This document shows positions 8,473 through 15,967 of a stretch of DNA of 48,114 nt, in pieces. The translations under genes and the position numbers were made by a program. Origin of the DNA: Gordonia tangerina (lineage in GTDB: Bacteria; Actinomycetota; Actinomycetes; Mycobacteriales; Mycobacteriaceae); contig NZ_JAKGCU010000032.1 in assembly GCF_021556435.1 (NCBI RefSeq), forward strand, positions 1 through 48,114. The letters are read 5' to 3'. The notes below the pieces were generated by a model. That model was not told the origin of the DNA. It made no database searches and saw nothing but the letters and a program-made list of their open reading frames with translations. Numbering within the stretch: the first letter of the stretch is position 1; every line of letters begins with the position of its first letter.

Positions 8473-9291
8473 ATGACCGGCCTCCGCGACGAGATCCGAC
8501 GCGAACTGCACCCGGCCGCGACCATCGATCCCGCAGACGAGGTCGAACGGCGCGTCACATTCCTGGCCGATTACCTGCGCACTACTCCGGCACGCGGATA
8601 CGTCCTCGGCATCAGCGGCGGGCAGGACAGCACCCTGGCTGGACGGCTCAGCCGCCTTGCCGTCGAACGCATCTCCGGTGACGCGGAGTTCGTCGCGGTA
8701 CAGCTGCCGTACGGACAGCAGTCCGATCAAGCCGACGTTGACATCGCGCTGGAGTTCATCGCACCTACCCTCACCTGCAACGTCGACATCAAGTCCATGG
8801 TGGACGCGGCGTCGTCAGCCGCCGCGCAGGGCCTTGGGGTCGAACAGATCAGCGACTTCGTCCGAGGCAATATCAAGGCGCGCCAACGAATGGTTGCGCA
8901 GTACACGATCGCGGGGGAGCGCAACCTGTTGGTGGTGGGCACCGATCACGCGGCCGAGGCGGTCACCGGATTCTTCACCAAATATGGGGACGGCGGCAGC
9001 GACGTCAACCCGCTGGCCGGGCTGACGAAAAGTCAGGGTGCGCAACTTCTTCGCCACCTCGGAGCGCCGGAGAGCACCTGGACCAAGGTGCCCACCGCCG
9101 ACCTCGAAGACGACCGCCCGGCGTTGCCCGACGAAGAAGCCCTCGGCGTCAACTATGCCGACATCGACCGCTACCTGCAGGGCGAAGATGTCGAGGCCGC
9201 GGCCGCCGACGTCATCGAATCCACCTACCTGCGTACGCGCCACAAGCGGGCGCTGCCGGTGGATCCGTACGACAGCTGGTGGCGCAACTGA
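8473..9291 (+). CDS. nadE: NH3-dependent NAD+ synthetase
   Basis: 272 aa, close to the length of ammonia-dependent NadE enzymes (about 275). The PP-loop ATP pyrophosphatase motif SGGQDST is at about residues 50-56. Typical NadE stretches follow: VQLPYGQQSD, RGNIKARQRM, GTDHAAEAVTGFFTKYGDGG and LNPLAGLTK-like NPLAGLTKSQ. There is no glutaminase domain. The enzyme adenylates and amidates nicotinic acid adenine dinucleotide. ATG 8473 is chosen because it follows the pncC stop by one base; the frame is open further upstream inside pncC. Confidence 0.96.
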   Translation: MTGLRDEIRRELHPAATIDPADEVERRVTFLADYLRTTPARGYVLGISGGQDSTLAGRLSRLAVERISGDAEFVAVQLPYGQQSDQADVDIALEFIAPTLTCNVDIKSMVDAASSAAAQGLGVEQISDFVRGNIKARQRMVAQYTIAGERNLLVVGTDHAAEAVTGFFTKYGDGGSDVNPLAGLTKSQGAQLLRHLGAPESTWTKVPTADLEDDRPALPDEEALGVNYADIDRYLQGEDVEAAAADVIESTYLRTRHKRALPVDPYDSWWRN

Positions 9292-9351
9292 GGTGCTCGC
9301 TTGCCCGCGACACCAGGGTTTCGGTAGCCGACCTATGGGAATCCTGCAGTC

Positions 9352-10929
9352 ATGAGCAGGACGGTGTCGGCCATCGTCGCCGGGGCCGCGTCCGCAGTCG
9401 CTGCGGTCGCCGCCCGCGACCTCTTCCAGCGTAAACACGCGCTGCTGCGCAACTATCCATTGCTTGGTCATGCCCGCTACTGGCTGGAGTCGATCGGCCC
9501 CGAACTGCGGCAGTACATCGTGGCAGCCAACGACGAAGAACGCCCGTTCACCCGTGATCAGCGCCGATGGGTGTACGCGTCGGCGAAGAAGGAGAACAAC
9601 TACTTCGGTTTCGGCACCGACAACGACCTCGAGTTCACGTCGGGCTACGCGGTGATCAAGCATCGGACTTTCGCCCGGTCGGTGCCGCAATCGACGCCGC
9701 AGGCCGGCCACTCGGCCATCGTGCCCTGTGCCAAGGTGATCGGGCAGGCGCACGATCGTCGACACGCGTTTCGGCCGGAGTCGGTGGTCAACATTTCGGC
9801 GATGAGTTTCGGTTCCTTGTCGGGAAACGCGATCGAGGCACTCAATCGGGGTGCGGCACTGGCCGGTTGTCTGCAGAACGCCGGTGAGGGCGGGATCTCC
9901 CGATATCACCGGCACGGTGGCGAGCTGATCTTTCAGATCGGCACCGCCTACTTCGGATGTCGCGACGACGACGGCCGCTTCGATCTCACGCTCCTGCGCG
10001 ACGTCGTCGCGTCGGCGCCGGTGCGGGCATTGGAGATCAAGCTGAGTCAGGGCGCCAAACCGAGTCTCGGTGGGCTGCTACCGGCGGCCAAGGTCACCGA
10101 CGAGATAGCCCGAACCAGAGGCATCCCGCGCGACCGCGACTGCGTCAGCCCGTCGCGTCACGCCGAATTCTCCGACACCGACAGTCTGCTCGACTGGATC
10201 GAATTGCTCGCCGAAGAGACGGGGCTGCCCGTCGGCATCAAGGCGGCGATCGGCGACCTCGATTTCTGGTACGAACTGACCGAGCTGATGGAATCCACCG
10301 GCCGTGGACCGGATTTCGTGACCGTCGATGGCGGTGAGGGCGGTACGGGTGCAGCGCCGCTGATCTTCACCGACAGTGTGTCACTGCCGTTTCAGATCGG
10401 CTTCGCGCAGGTGTATCGGATCTTCGCCGAACGCGGACTGAGCGATAAAGTCACCTTCATCGGCGGTGGCAAACTCGGCCTGCCGGAAAATGCCATCGTC
10501 GCGTTCGCTTTGGGTATCGACATGGTCAACGTCGCCCGCGAGGCGATGCTCGCGATCGGATGCATCCAGGCACAGAAGTGCCATACCGACACCTGCCCCA
10601 CTGGGGTGGCGACGCAAAATGATTGGCTGGCGCGCGGTCTGGTTCCCGAGGTAAAAGCCGAACGGGCAGCGAACTACATCCGCACGCTGCGTCGCGACCT
10701 GCTCAAGGTAGCGCAGGCGTGCGGCGTCGAGCATCCCGGCCTGATCGGTTGCGATTCCGTCGACATCCTCACCGGCCGCACCGTTTCCACGCCGCTGGAC
10801 GCGGTCTACGGGTACGAGCCCGGGATGGGGTTGCCGTCGGACGCCGATCGGCGTGCGGTCATCCGGTTGATGAGCACCCAGGCAAGCGAGGGTGGTTCCG
10901 CACCGCCGTCGGCGACGAGCGTCGGCTGA
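9352..10929 (+). CDS. FMN-binding glutamate synthase family protein
   Basis: 525 aa. A hydrophobic N-terminal stretch (residues 5-22) may anchor it. The rest matches the FMN-binding central domain of glutamate synthase large subunits: ISAMSFGSLSG, NAGEGGIS, LEIKLSQGAKPSLGG, DGGEGGTGAAP and a late cysteine set (GCIQAQKCHTDTCPTGVATQ) like that binding a 3Fe-4S cluster. The amidotransferase and GXGXG domains are absent. Such short homologues occur in many bacteria and their reaction is not settled. The gap to nadE is 60 bases; whether it is part of that operon is uncertain. Confidence 0.88.
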   Translation: MSRTVSAIVAGAASAVAAVAARDLFQRKHALLRNYPLLGHARYWLESIGPELRQYIVAANDEERPFTRDQRRWVYASAKKENNYFGFGTDNDLEFTSGYAVIKHRTFARSVPQSTPQAGHSAIVPCAKVIGQAHDRRHAFRPESVVNISAMSFGSLSGNAIEALNRGAALAGCLQNAGEGGISRYHRHGGELIFQIGTAYFGCRDDDGRFDLTLLRDVVASAPVRALEIKLSQGAKPSLGGLLPAAKVTDEIARTRGIPRDRDCVSPSRHAEFSDTDSLLDWIELLAEETGLPVGIKAAIGDLDFWYELTELMESTGRGPDFVTVDGGEGGTGAAPLIFTDSVSLPFQIGFAQVYRIFAERGLSDKVTFIGGGKLGLPENAIVAFALGIDMVNVAREAMLAIGCIQAQKCHTDTCPTGVATQNDWLARGLVPEVKAERAANYIRTLRRDLLKVAQACGVEHPGLIGCDSVDILTGRTVSTPLDAVYGYEPGMGLPSDADRRAVIRLMSTQASEGGSAPPSATSVG

Positions 10930-10931
10930 GG

Positions 10932-11144
10932 TCAGGCCTCGTTGAGACGGAACCCGACCTTCAAGGTCACCTGGAAGTGGGCTACCTGACCGTTCTCGAC
11001 GTGGCCACGGGTCTCGACCACCTCAAACCACTCCACGTGCTCCAGCGTCGCGCCGGCCCGGGAGATGGCTCCCTTGATCGCGTCGTCGATGCTGGTCGTC
11101 GACGAACCGACGATCTCGGTCACGCGGTACACATTGTCACTCAT
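10932..11144 (-). CDS. Dodecin
   Basis: 70 aa, the standard dodecin length. It carries the typical pattern of the family: YRVTEIVGSSTTSIDDAI, then HVEWFEVVETRG and the C-terminal GQVAHFQVTLKVGFRL. The Trp in EHVEW is the residue known to stack on the bound flavin. Dodecins form hollow dodecamers that store or buffer flavins in the cytosol. The start ATG 11144 has a GGAGG site at the right distance; an upstream in-frame extension to 11207 is ignored. It ends three bases from the glutamate-synthase-like gene, tail to tail. Confidence 0.95.
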   Translation of the reverse strand: MSDNVYRVTEIVGSSTTSIDDAIKGAISRAGATLEHVEWFEVVETRGHVENGQVAHFQVTLKVGFRLNEA

Positions 11145-11282
11145 CGGATCCTCCATGACGTCGATGGTTGACGTGGGGCGGCACCTGTTCGGGCAACCAC
11201 TCCACATCGCTGTGCGCGGCAGCAGGGTTACCGGGCCGGTGACACCTCAAACCCAGTCACTGTGCCGCACGTTCGGATCGGG

Positions 11283-11594
11283 TCAGCGTCTACCGGTCAC
11301 CAATTTCACCAGGAACAACAAGATCACCGACCCGAGCAGGGCGGTGAAGAAGGTGAACCACCATCCGCCACTGGCGGTGTCGAAGGCGAAGCTGAGCAGG
11401 AATCCGCCCAGGAATGCACCGATGATGCCGACGACCACATTCAGCAGAATGCCCATCTGGGCGTCGGTGCCCATGATCTTGCTGGCCAGCCATCCGGCGA
11501 TCCCACCGATGATGATGTAGCCGATCCAGCCCACCGCTGTCGTTGTCGTGGACCGCTCGGCCACCACTGTGTACACCACGTCTGACGCGCTCAC
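11283..11594 (-). CDS. GlsB/YeaQ/YmgE family (transglycosylase-associated) membrane protein
   Basis: 103 aa from GTG 11594, chosen for the AGAGAGG site seven bases upstream. Three hydrophobic helices carry the family pattern: GWIGYIIIGGIAGWLASKI, GILLNVVVGIIGAFLGG and FFTALLGSVILLFLVKL. Family members are small stress-linked inner-membrane proteins of uncertain role. The first 20 residues form a polar leader. It stands divergent from the manganese catalase gene across a shared 278-base control region. Confidence 0.88.
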   Translation of the reverse strand: MSASDVVYTVVAERSTTTTAVGWIGYIIIGGIAGWLASKIMGTDAQMGILLNVVVGIIGAFLGGFLLSFAFDTASGGWWFTFFTALLGSVILLFLVKLVTGRR

Positions 11595-11872
11595 GTCGCA
11601 ACCTCTCTGTCGTTCGTGCTTTCCGCTGTGCGAACTCTGTCGCCCTCGCACGAGGCGTCCTCGAATACCCCGAGGATGGAAACTCAAACCGCGCAGCGGT
11701 ATCTCGGACCGACGTTTGGGGTTGTGCCTACGGGGGCATTCCGACGTCACGTTGCGGTTCAACCCTCCGCCGTGGCGGCCTCGCCGACCGCGGTCTCCAG
11801 GTGCGAACCAGCAATGCGCTCCTCGCAGCAACGCGTCGGCATTGAGCATGACTGCACATCTGAGGAGAGAAC
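11595..11872. promoter_or_regulatory. Divergent control region, GlsB-like gene and manganese catalase
   Basis: 278 bases without a credible gene, between two genes transcribed away from each other. Both neighbours belong to stress-associated families, so stress-responsive promoters are plausible. I could not fix a promoter: GTTTGGGG near 11713 with a G-rich stretch further on only loosely resembles an alternative sigma factor site. Confidence 0.4.
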
Positions 11873-12787
11873 ATGTTTCGCCACACCGACTACCTGCAGT
11901 TCGACGTCAAGCCAGAAAAGCCCGATCCCGTCTACGCGCACAAATTGCAGGAGCTCATCGGCGGCGCCTACGGCGAGATGACGGTGACGATGCAGTACCT
12001 GATGCAGGGCTGGAACTGCCGCATGAAGGGCAAGTACAAAGATCTGATCATGGACATCGCCACCGAGGAGATGGGCCACGTGGAGATGATCGCCACCATG
12101 ATCGCACGGTTGCTGGAAGGTGCACCCGCCACCGACTCGACGAAGAACGCGGCCGGAGACCCGGTGGTTGCAGCTGTGCTGGGTGGAATGGATCCGCAGC
12201 AGGCGATCGTGTCCGGCGGCGGAGCGATGCTGGCCAACAGCAACGGTGTGCCGTGGAATGGAAGCTATATCGTCGCGAGCGGAAACCTGCTGGCGGACTT
12301 CCGTTCCAATGCTGCAGTGGAGTCGCAGGGCCGGCTGCAAACTGCCCGGCTGTTCCACATGACCGACGACCCGGGCGTCAAGGACATGTTGCGGTTCAAC
12401 CTGGCTCGCGACACCTATCACCAGAATCTGTGGCTGGCCGCCATCGAGGAACTCAAAGCCGACGGCCTCGAAGACACCATCGCGCCCGACGATCTGCTCG
12501 ACGAGGAACACACCGAACACGCGACGAGCCTGTGGCACCTGTCCGACGGCCCCGACGCGGACAAGGGCAGATGGGCCCACGGCACCGCGCCCGACGGCAA
12601 GCACGAGATGGGTTTCCTGGCCGATCCGCAGCCCCTGGGGGACAAGCAGTCCGGTCCGCCGCCGGACCCCAAGTTGTACGCCACCTACGACGGCGCGTTG
12701 GGTGAGCCGAGCAAGCCTGCTTTTGGTACCGAAAAGGGTGTGATGGGCAAGATCAAGGACGCTGTCGACCCGGATCCGACGGGCTAG
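11873..12787 (+). CDS. Manganese (non-haem) catalase
   Basis: 304 aa. The four-helix-bundle dimanganese site is visible: the Glu in GGAYGEMTVTMQYL, the pair in ATEEMGHVEM, and later Glu/His in VESQGRLQTARL-type and DTYHQNLW segments. The C-terminal third (after ~230) is the long extended tail typical of these enzymes. They disproportionate hydrogen peroxide in the cytosol. GAGGAGAGA lies just before the ATG. In actinomycetes such genes are often tied to general stress regulons. Confidence 0.95.
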   Translation: MFRHTDYLQFDVKPEKPDPVYAHKLQELIGGAYGEMTVTMQYLMQGWNCRMKGKYKDLIMDIATEEMGHVEMIATMIARLLEGAPATDSTKNAAGDPVVAAVLGGMDPQQAIVSGGGAMLANSNGVPWNGSYIVASGNLLADFRSNAAVESQGRLQTARLFHMTDDPGVKDMLRFNLARDTYHQNLWLAAIEELKADGLEDTIAPDDLLDEEHTEHATSLWHLSDGPDADKGRWAHGTAPDGKHEMGFLADPQPLGDKQSGPPPDPKLYATYDGALGEPSKPAFGTEKGVMGKIKDAVDPDPTG

Positions 12788-12918
12788 GCGAGGTGCGGCC
12801 GTTATCGGAACGTTACCATGGTCGCGAAGATGGCACGATGTCGTGGACGCGGTGGATGACGGCCTCGCACCTCCTTAGCGTTGAGAACGAGTTCGGGACC
12901 GCGAGGGGAGAAGCCACG

Positions 12919-13059
12919 ATGTCAGCAGCACAGGAAACGGCCGTCGCGCGTGAGTCGCAGACAATCGATTCGGTGATCGATCACGCACGGGCCGCCGTCG
13001 TCATAGGCGCATCTTTCGGTGCGAGTGCGTTGCTGACCTTCGGCATGTTCTTCGCGTAG
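12919..13059 (+). CDS. Small single-span membrane protein, unknown
   Basis: 46 aa from ATG 12919, preceded by GAGGGGAGA at a workable distance. The N-terminal 25 residues are polar (ending DSVIDHARAA). One membrane helix follows (VVIGASFGASALLTFGMFF), ending almost at the C-terminus. I do not recognise a family. The frame extends upstream to 12793 but that part looks non-coding. It could be a stress-linked small protein, given its position behind the catalase gene. The stretch 13060-13198 shows nothing. Confidence 0.45.
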   Translation: MSAAQETAVARESQTIDSVIDHARAAVVIGASFGASALLTFGMFFA

Positions 13060-13198
13060 CCAGTCGGCGCAACCGTTACGTGGAGCACGTTCGTGCTATG
13101 CCGGTGTGCCACCTGTGTCGATGAGTTCCGTCCACAGGTGGCGCACACCACGGCGGCATAGCTGAGGCGCGATGCCCGTCCGACTACCCTGCGATGTG

Positions 13199-14914
13199 AT
13201 GTCGAAGAACAGGTCGAGCAAGCAGCAGAACCGCGATCGCCGCAAGGCCAAGCGGGCATCGCGCGGCGAATCCAACGTCGTCCCGCTGTTCCCGCAGTCC
13301 ATGACGACGCCATCCTCGCTGATCCCGGCCGGATTTCAGGAGTGGGTGTCGACCGAGCTCTTCTCCGACGATGAGGTGCCCGCCGACGGGTTCACCGAAC
13401 AACTCGAGATCCTGTTGCAGGCGGTGGCCGGTGTGCATCCGGAGTTCGACGCCACCGCGTGGACGATGGACGACGTCGAGGCCATGGGTGGCTTCCTGGA
13501 GTTCATGATCGAGAAAGAATCGATCCCGGTCGACCAGGCGCGGGTGATCGCCTACGCGGGCATGACGTTGGCGAGGTTCTTGACGGAGCACGGCCGGTGG
13601 GCCGGTGACCCCGATGCGCCCGCATTCGCCCAGGAGCGACTCCCCGCTGCGGTCGGGCTGATGATGGGCACCACCGAGATCGGACCCGTTGACGAGGACG
13701 CCGAACGAGCGGCACTGATGGCCACCGAACCGTTGGCACGGATCACGGTGCTGCTGGGCTGGCTGGGCGACGGCCGCCCCACCACGCCGAATCGGTGGCT
13801 CAAACCGGCAGCCGCCCGTGAACTCGCCCAAGCGCTCGGCCTCGAGATGCCGGCCGGCCGCACCTCCATGAGCAATTTCGCACCTCTCCGCCACCTGTGG
13901 CTCTATGCGCAGGCGATGGGGTTGATCAAGGTGAATACGGTGCGGGCGACGCCGGTGGTGAGTGCGGCGGAGTGGGAAGCCGCGCCGGTGCAGGCTCCTC
14001 GCAACGCATTGACCAACTGGATCGACAGCATGTTCCCCGAAGACGTCGACACCGAGTTCTCCGCACAGTTCTACGAGAGTCTGGCTGCCATCATCATGGC
14101 CGGCTGCACGAACTTCGCGAACACGCGCGCCGACATCGACGGCTGGGTGGAGAAGCTGGGATACAGCGAAGTGCTCGTGCGTGCGCTGCACGGCCGGCTG
14201 GCCTCGTGCATCGAGGAGGGATGGCTGACGCTCGAAGCCGACACCTACGTGGTGCCCGAGGCGCTCCGGCCGGCTGTGCTGCCCGCGATACCGCAACTGG
14301 GCCAGATGCAGGCGGCCAACGACGACGCCCTGTTCACCGACGCCCCCATCGATGGTGACCTGCATGTGCGGATCGAGCTCGACGGGGTGAGCCCGCCGGT
14401 GTGGCGGCTGCTCGTCGTCAACTCACTCACCACGCTGACCGAATTCCACGACATCCTGCAGACGGTGTTCGACTGGGAGAACAGTCATCTGCATCAATTC
14501 ATCGCCGGTGGCCGACGGTGGATGGACGAGCGCGCGCTGACCGGCGAGGGTCGCGGTGATCTGCACAGCGAATACGACGTCATGGTCGGCGACATCCTCC
14601 GTGCGCCCGGCGCGCAGATGATCTACGAGTACGACTTCGGCGACGGGTGGTCGCACCTGATCACCGTGTCCGACATCAAGCCGGCTCCCGACGAGCGACA
14701 TCCAGAGGTCCTCGATGGAGAGGGGATGGCACCGCTCGAGGACGTCGGCGGTCCGCCCGGGTGGGAAGACTTCGTTGCTGCGGTCAGCGACCCGCGCCAC
14801 CCCGACCACGCCGAACGACGCGAGTGGGCCGGCTTGGCGCCGGGACAATCGTTCGATCCGACTGCGTTTGACCTCGCGGCGGTGAATCGGCAACTGCGGC
14901 GGTTGTTTAGCTGA
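13199..14914 (+). CDS. pRiA4b ORF-3-like domain protein with long N-terminal extension
   Basis: 571 aa from ATG 13199 (ATG 13172, nine codons upstream, also possible; neither has a clear ribosome site). The N-terminus is strongly basic (KNRSSKQQNRDRRKAKR). Residues about 45-380 are a helical region I do not recognise. The last ~190 residues are a plasmid pRiA4b ORF-3-like / IS1096 TnpR-like domain: VRIELDGVSPPVWRLLVV, LTEFHDILQTVFDWENSHLH, YEYDFGDGWSH and the closing GGPPGWEDFVAAVSDPRHPD. Despite the plasmid and transposon names, this domain is common in chromosomal proteins and has no proven activity. It converges on the next gene with a 14-base gap. Confidence 0.85.
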   Translation: MSKNRSSKQQNRDRRKAKRASRGESNVVPLFPQSMTTPSSLIPAGFQEWVSTELFSDDEVPADGFTEQLEILLQAVAGVHPEFDATAWTMDDVEAMGGFLEFMIEKESIPVDQARVIAYAGMTLARFLTEHGRWAGDPDAPAFAQERLPAAVGLMMGTTEIGPVDEDAERAALMATEPLARITVLLGWLGDGRPTTPNRWLKPAAARELAQALGLEMPAGRTSMSNFAPLRHLWLYAQAMGLIKVNTVRATPVVSAAEWEAAPVQAPRNALTNWIDSMFPEDVDTEFSAQFYESLAAIIMAGCTNFANTRADIDGWVEKLGYSEVLVRALHGRLASCIEEGWLTLEADTYVVPEALRPAVLPAIPQLGQMQAANDDALFTDAPIDGDLHVRIELDGVSPPVWRLLVVNSLTTLTEFHDILQTVFDWENSHLHQFIAGGRRWMDERALTGEGRGDLHSEYDVMVGDILRAPGAQMIYEYDFGDGWSHLITVSDIKPAPDERHPEVLDGEGMAPLEDVGGPPGWEDFVAAVSDPRHPDHAERREWAGLAPGQSFDPTAFDLAAVNRQLRRLFS

Positions 14915-14928
14915 TCAAGGGCGGTCAG

Positions 14929-15675
14929 CTACACCGCGGACCCGAGAACATCGCTGTGGCCGTGTCGACGGCACCAACTGACGATATAGCGCGCGTGCAA
15001 CCCACACCACCGGTACACGGAAGCCTGTGTGAGCGGCAGACGTTCGTCGTGCTCGTTGCGCGCGAGCATCATCGGTCCGATGTAGCTGCTCGCCACTTTG
15101 TTCGCCGTGTTCTGCGAGACCTTCGCGACCGATGCCAATCCGGCGTTGTCCGAGGCACTTCCGGAGGCGATCGCCCCGGCCAGTCGCGCTGCTGTGGTGC
15201 CGCGACGGCTGTCGAAGAGTTCGAACAGCGCGGGACGCGAAGTGCGGGGCACCGTGGTGGGTAGGCGTTGCCCGAGCGCTACGGTGCGCAACGCCGATAT
15301 GAGTGCGCGCAGACCGTCCGACTTCGCGATCACGCCGGACACGTCGTCACGCAATCGCGCCTCGGCGAGGTGGTCTTCTTCCATCGAATGGCCCTGAGTT
15401 GCGAGCAGAACCGGCGCCGATCGATTCACCGTGTGCAATCCTTCGATGACGTCGAGACCGTCGAAGGTCCATTCCAGATCGGGCCGATTGAAGATCAGGT
15501 CGGCGCTGACCACATCGAACCGCACACGGGCGGCGATTGCATTGCGGAATTCGACGTCATCGCGGGCGACCACAACGGTGACGTCATCGAATTCCGACTC
15601 CAGAGGACCGGCAACAATGTGTCCGAGTGGAGATGCGATGAGGATTCGTAAACCAGCAGGCACGTGCGCAATCAT
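14929..15675 (-). CDS. Response-regulator-like DNA-binding protein
   Basis: 248 aa. Residues 8-125 look like a receiver fold: LRILIASPLG, an Asp in DVVSADLIFNR at the phospho-acceptor position, LLATQGHSMEED and GVIAKSDGLRALISALRTV. The C-terminal ~75 residues contain a helix-turn-helix candidate (GLASVAKVSQNTANKVASSY) followed by a Trp/Cys/His-rich tail (YRWCGLHARYIVSWCRRHGH) unlike the usual LuxR end. No histidine kinase is nearby, so it may be an orphan or atypical regulator. Confidence 0.75.
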   Translation of the reverse strand: MIAHVPAGLRILIASPLGHIVAGPLESEFDDVTVVVARDDVEFRNAIAARVRFDVVSADLIFNRPDLEWTFDGLDVIEGLHTVNRSAPVLLATQGHSMEEDHLAEARLRDDVSGVIAKSDGLRALISALRTVALGQRLPTTVPRTSRPALFELFDSRRGTTAARLAGAIASGSASDNAGLASVAKVSQNTANKVASSYIGPMMLARNEHDERLPLTQASVYRWCGLHARYIVSWCRRHGHSDVLGSAV

Positions 15676-15708
15676 GCCCTATCGGGTCATCGCACGCGCA
15701 ATTCACAA

Positions 15709-15921
15709 TCAGTGACGCCAGGATTTCCCATGCGTCGGGCATTGCCGCCCCGTGCTGTCGCACGAAAGGCACGTGAGGCGACCGGCGATGCCGTAGCTGC
15801 CGGCCAGCCCATCACAGGCCGGGCAGGGCACCAGCGGTCGCCCACATGTTCCGCATTCTTGCCGCGCGGGCTGCTGCGATTGCGTGTCGATGGGATCAGC
15901 GTACGCAGCGGGCGTGGCCAC
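15709..15921 (-). CDS. Small double zinc-ribbon-like protein
   Basis: 70 aa. After a 22-residue leader come two cysteine pairs in CGTCGRPLVPCPAC and another group in CLSCDSTGRQCPTHGK, consistent with two metal-binding knuckles. The final GKSW may be part of the second site. It lies on the minus strand between the DUF6777 gene and the receiver-type regulator, with short gaps to each. No family is recognised; the regular Cys spacing is the main reason to call it a gene. Confidence 0.6.
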   Translation of the reverse strand: MATPAAYADPIDTQSQQPARQECGTCGRPLVPCPACDGLAGSYGIAGRLTCLSCDSTGRQCPTHGKSWRH

Positions 15922-15967
15922 ATCTTTAGGCCAAAACGACGAAAACGTGCGTGCAGAAATAGAACCG

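Noticed and set aside
8815..9915. Minus-strand open frame of about 366 codons opposite nadE and the next gene
   Set aside because: It runs antisense through two clearly coding genes and their gap, and has no recognisable domain.
13184..14365. Minus-strand open frame opposite the pRiA4b-domain gene
   Set aside because: Shadow frame: no motif or start signal, and the plus-strand protein is recognisable.
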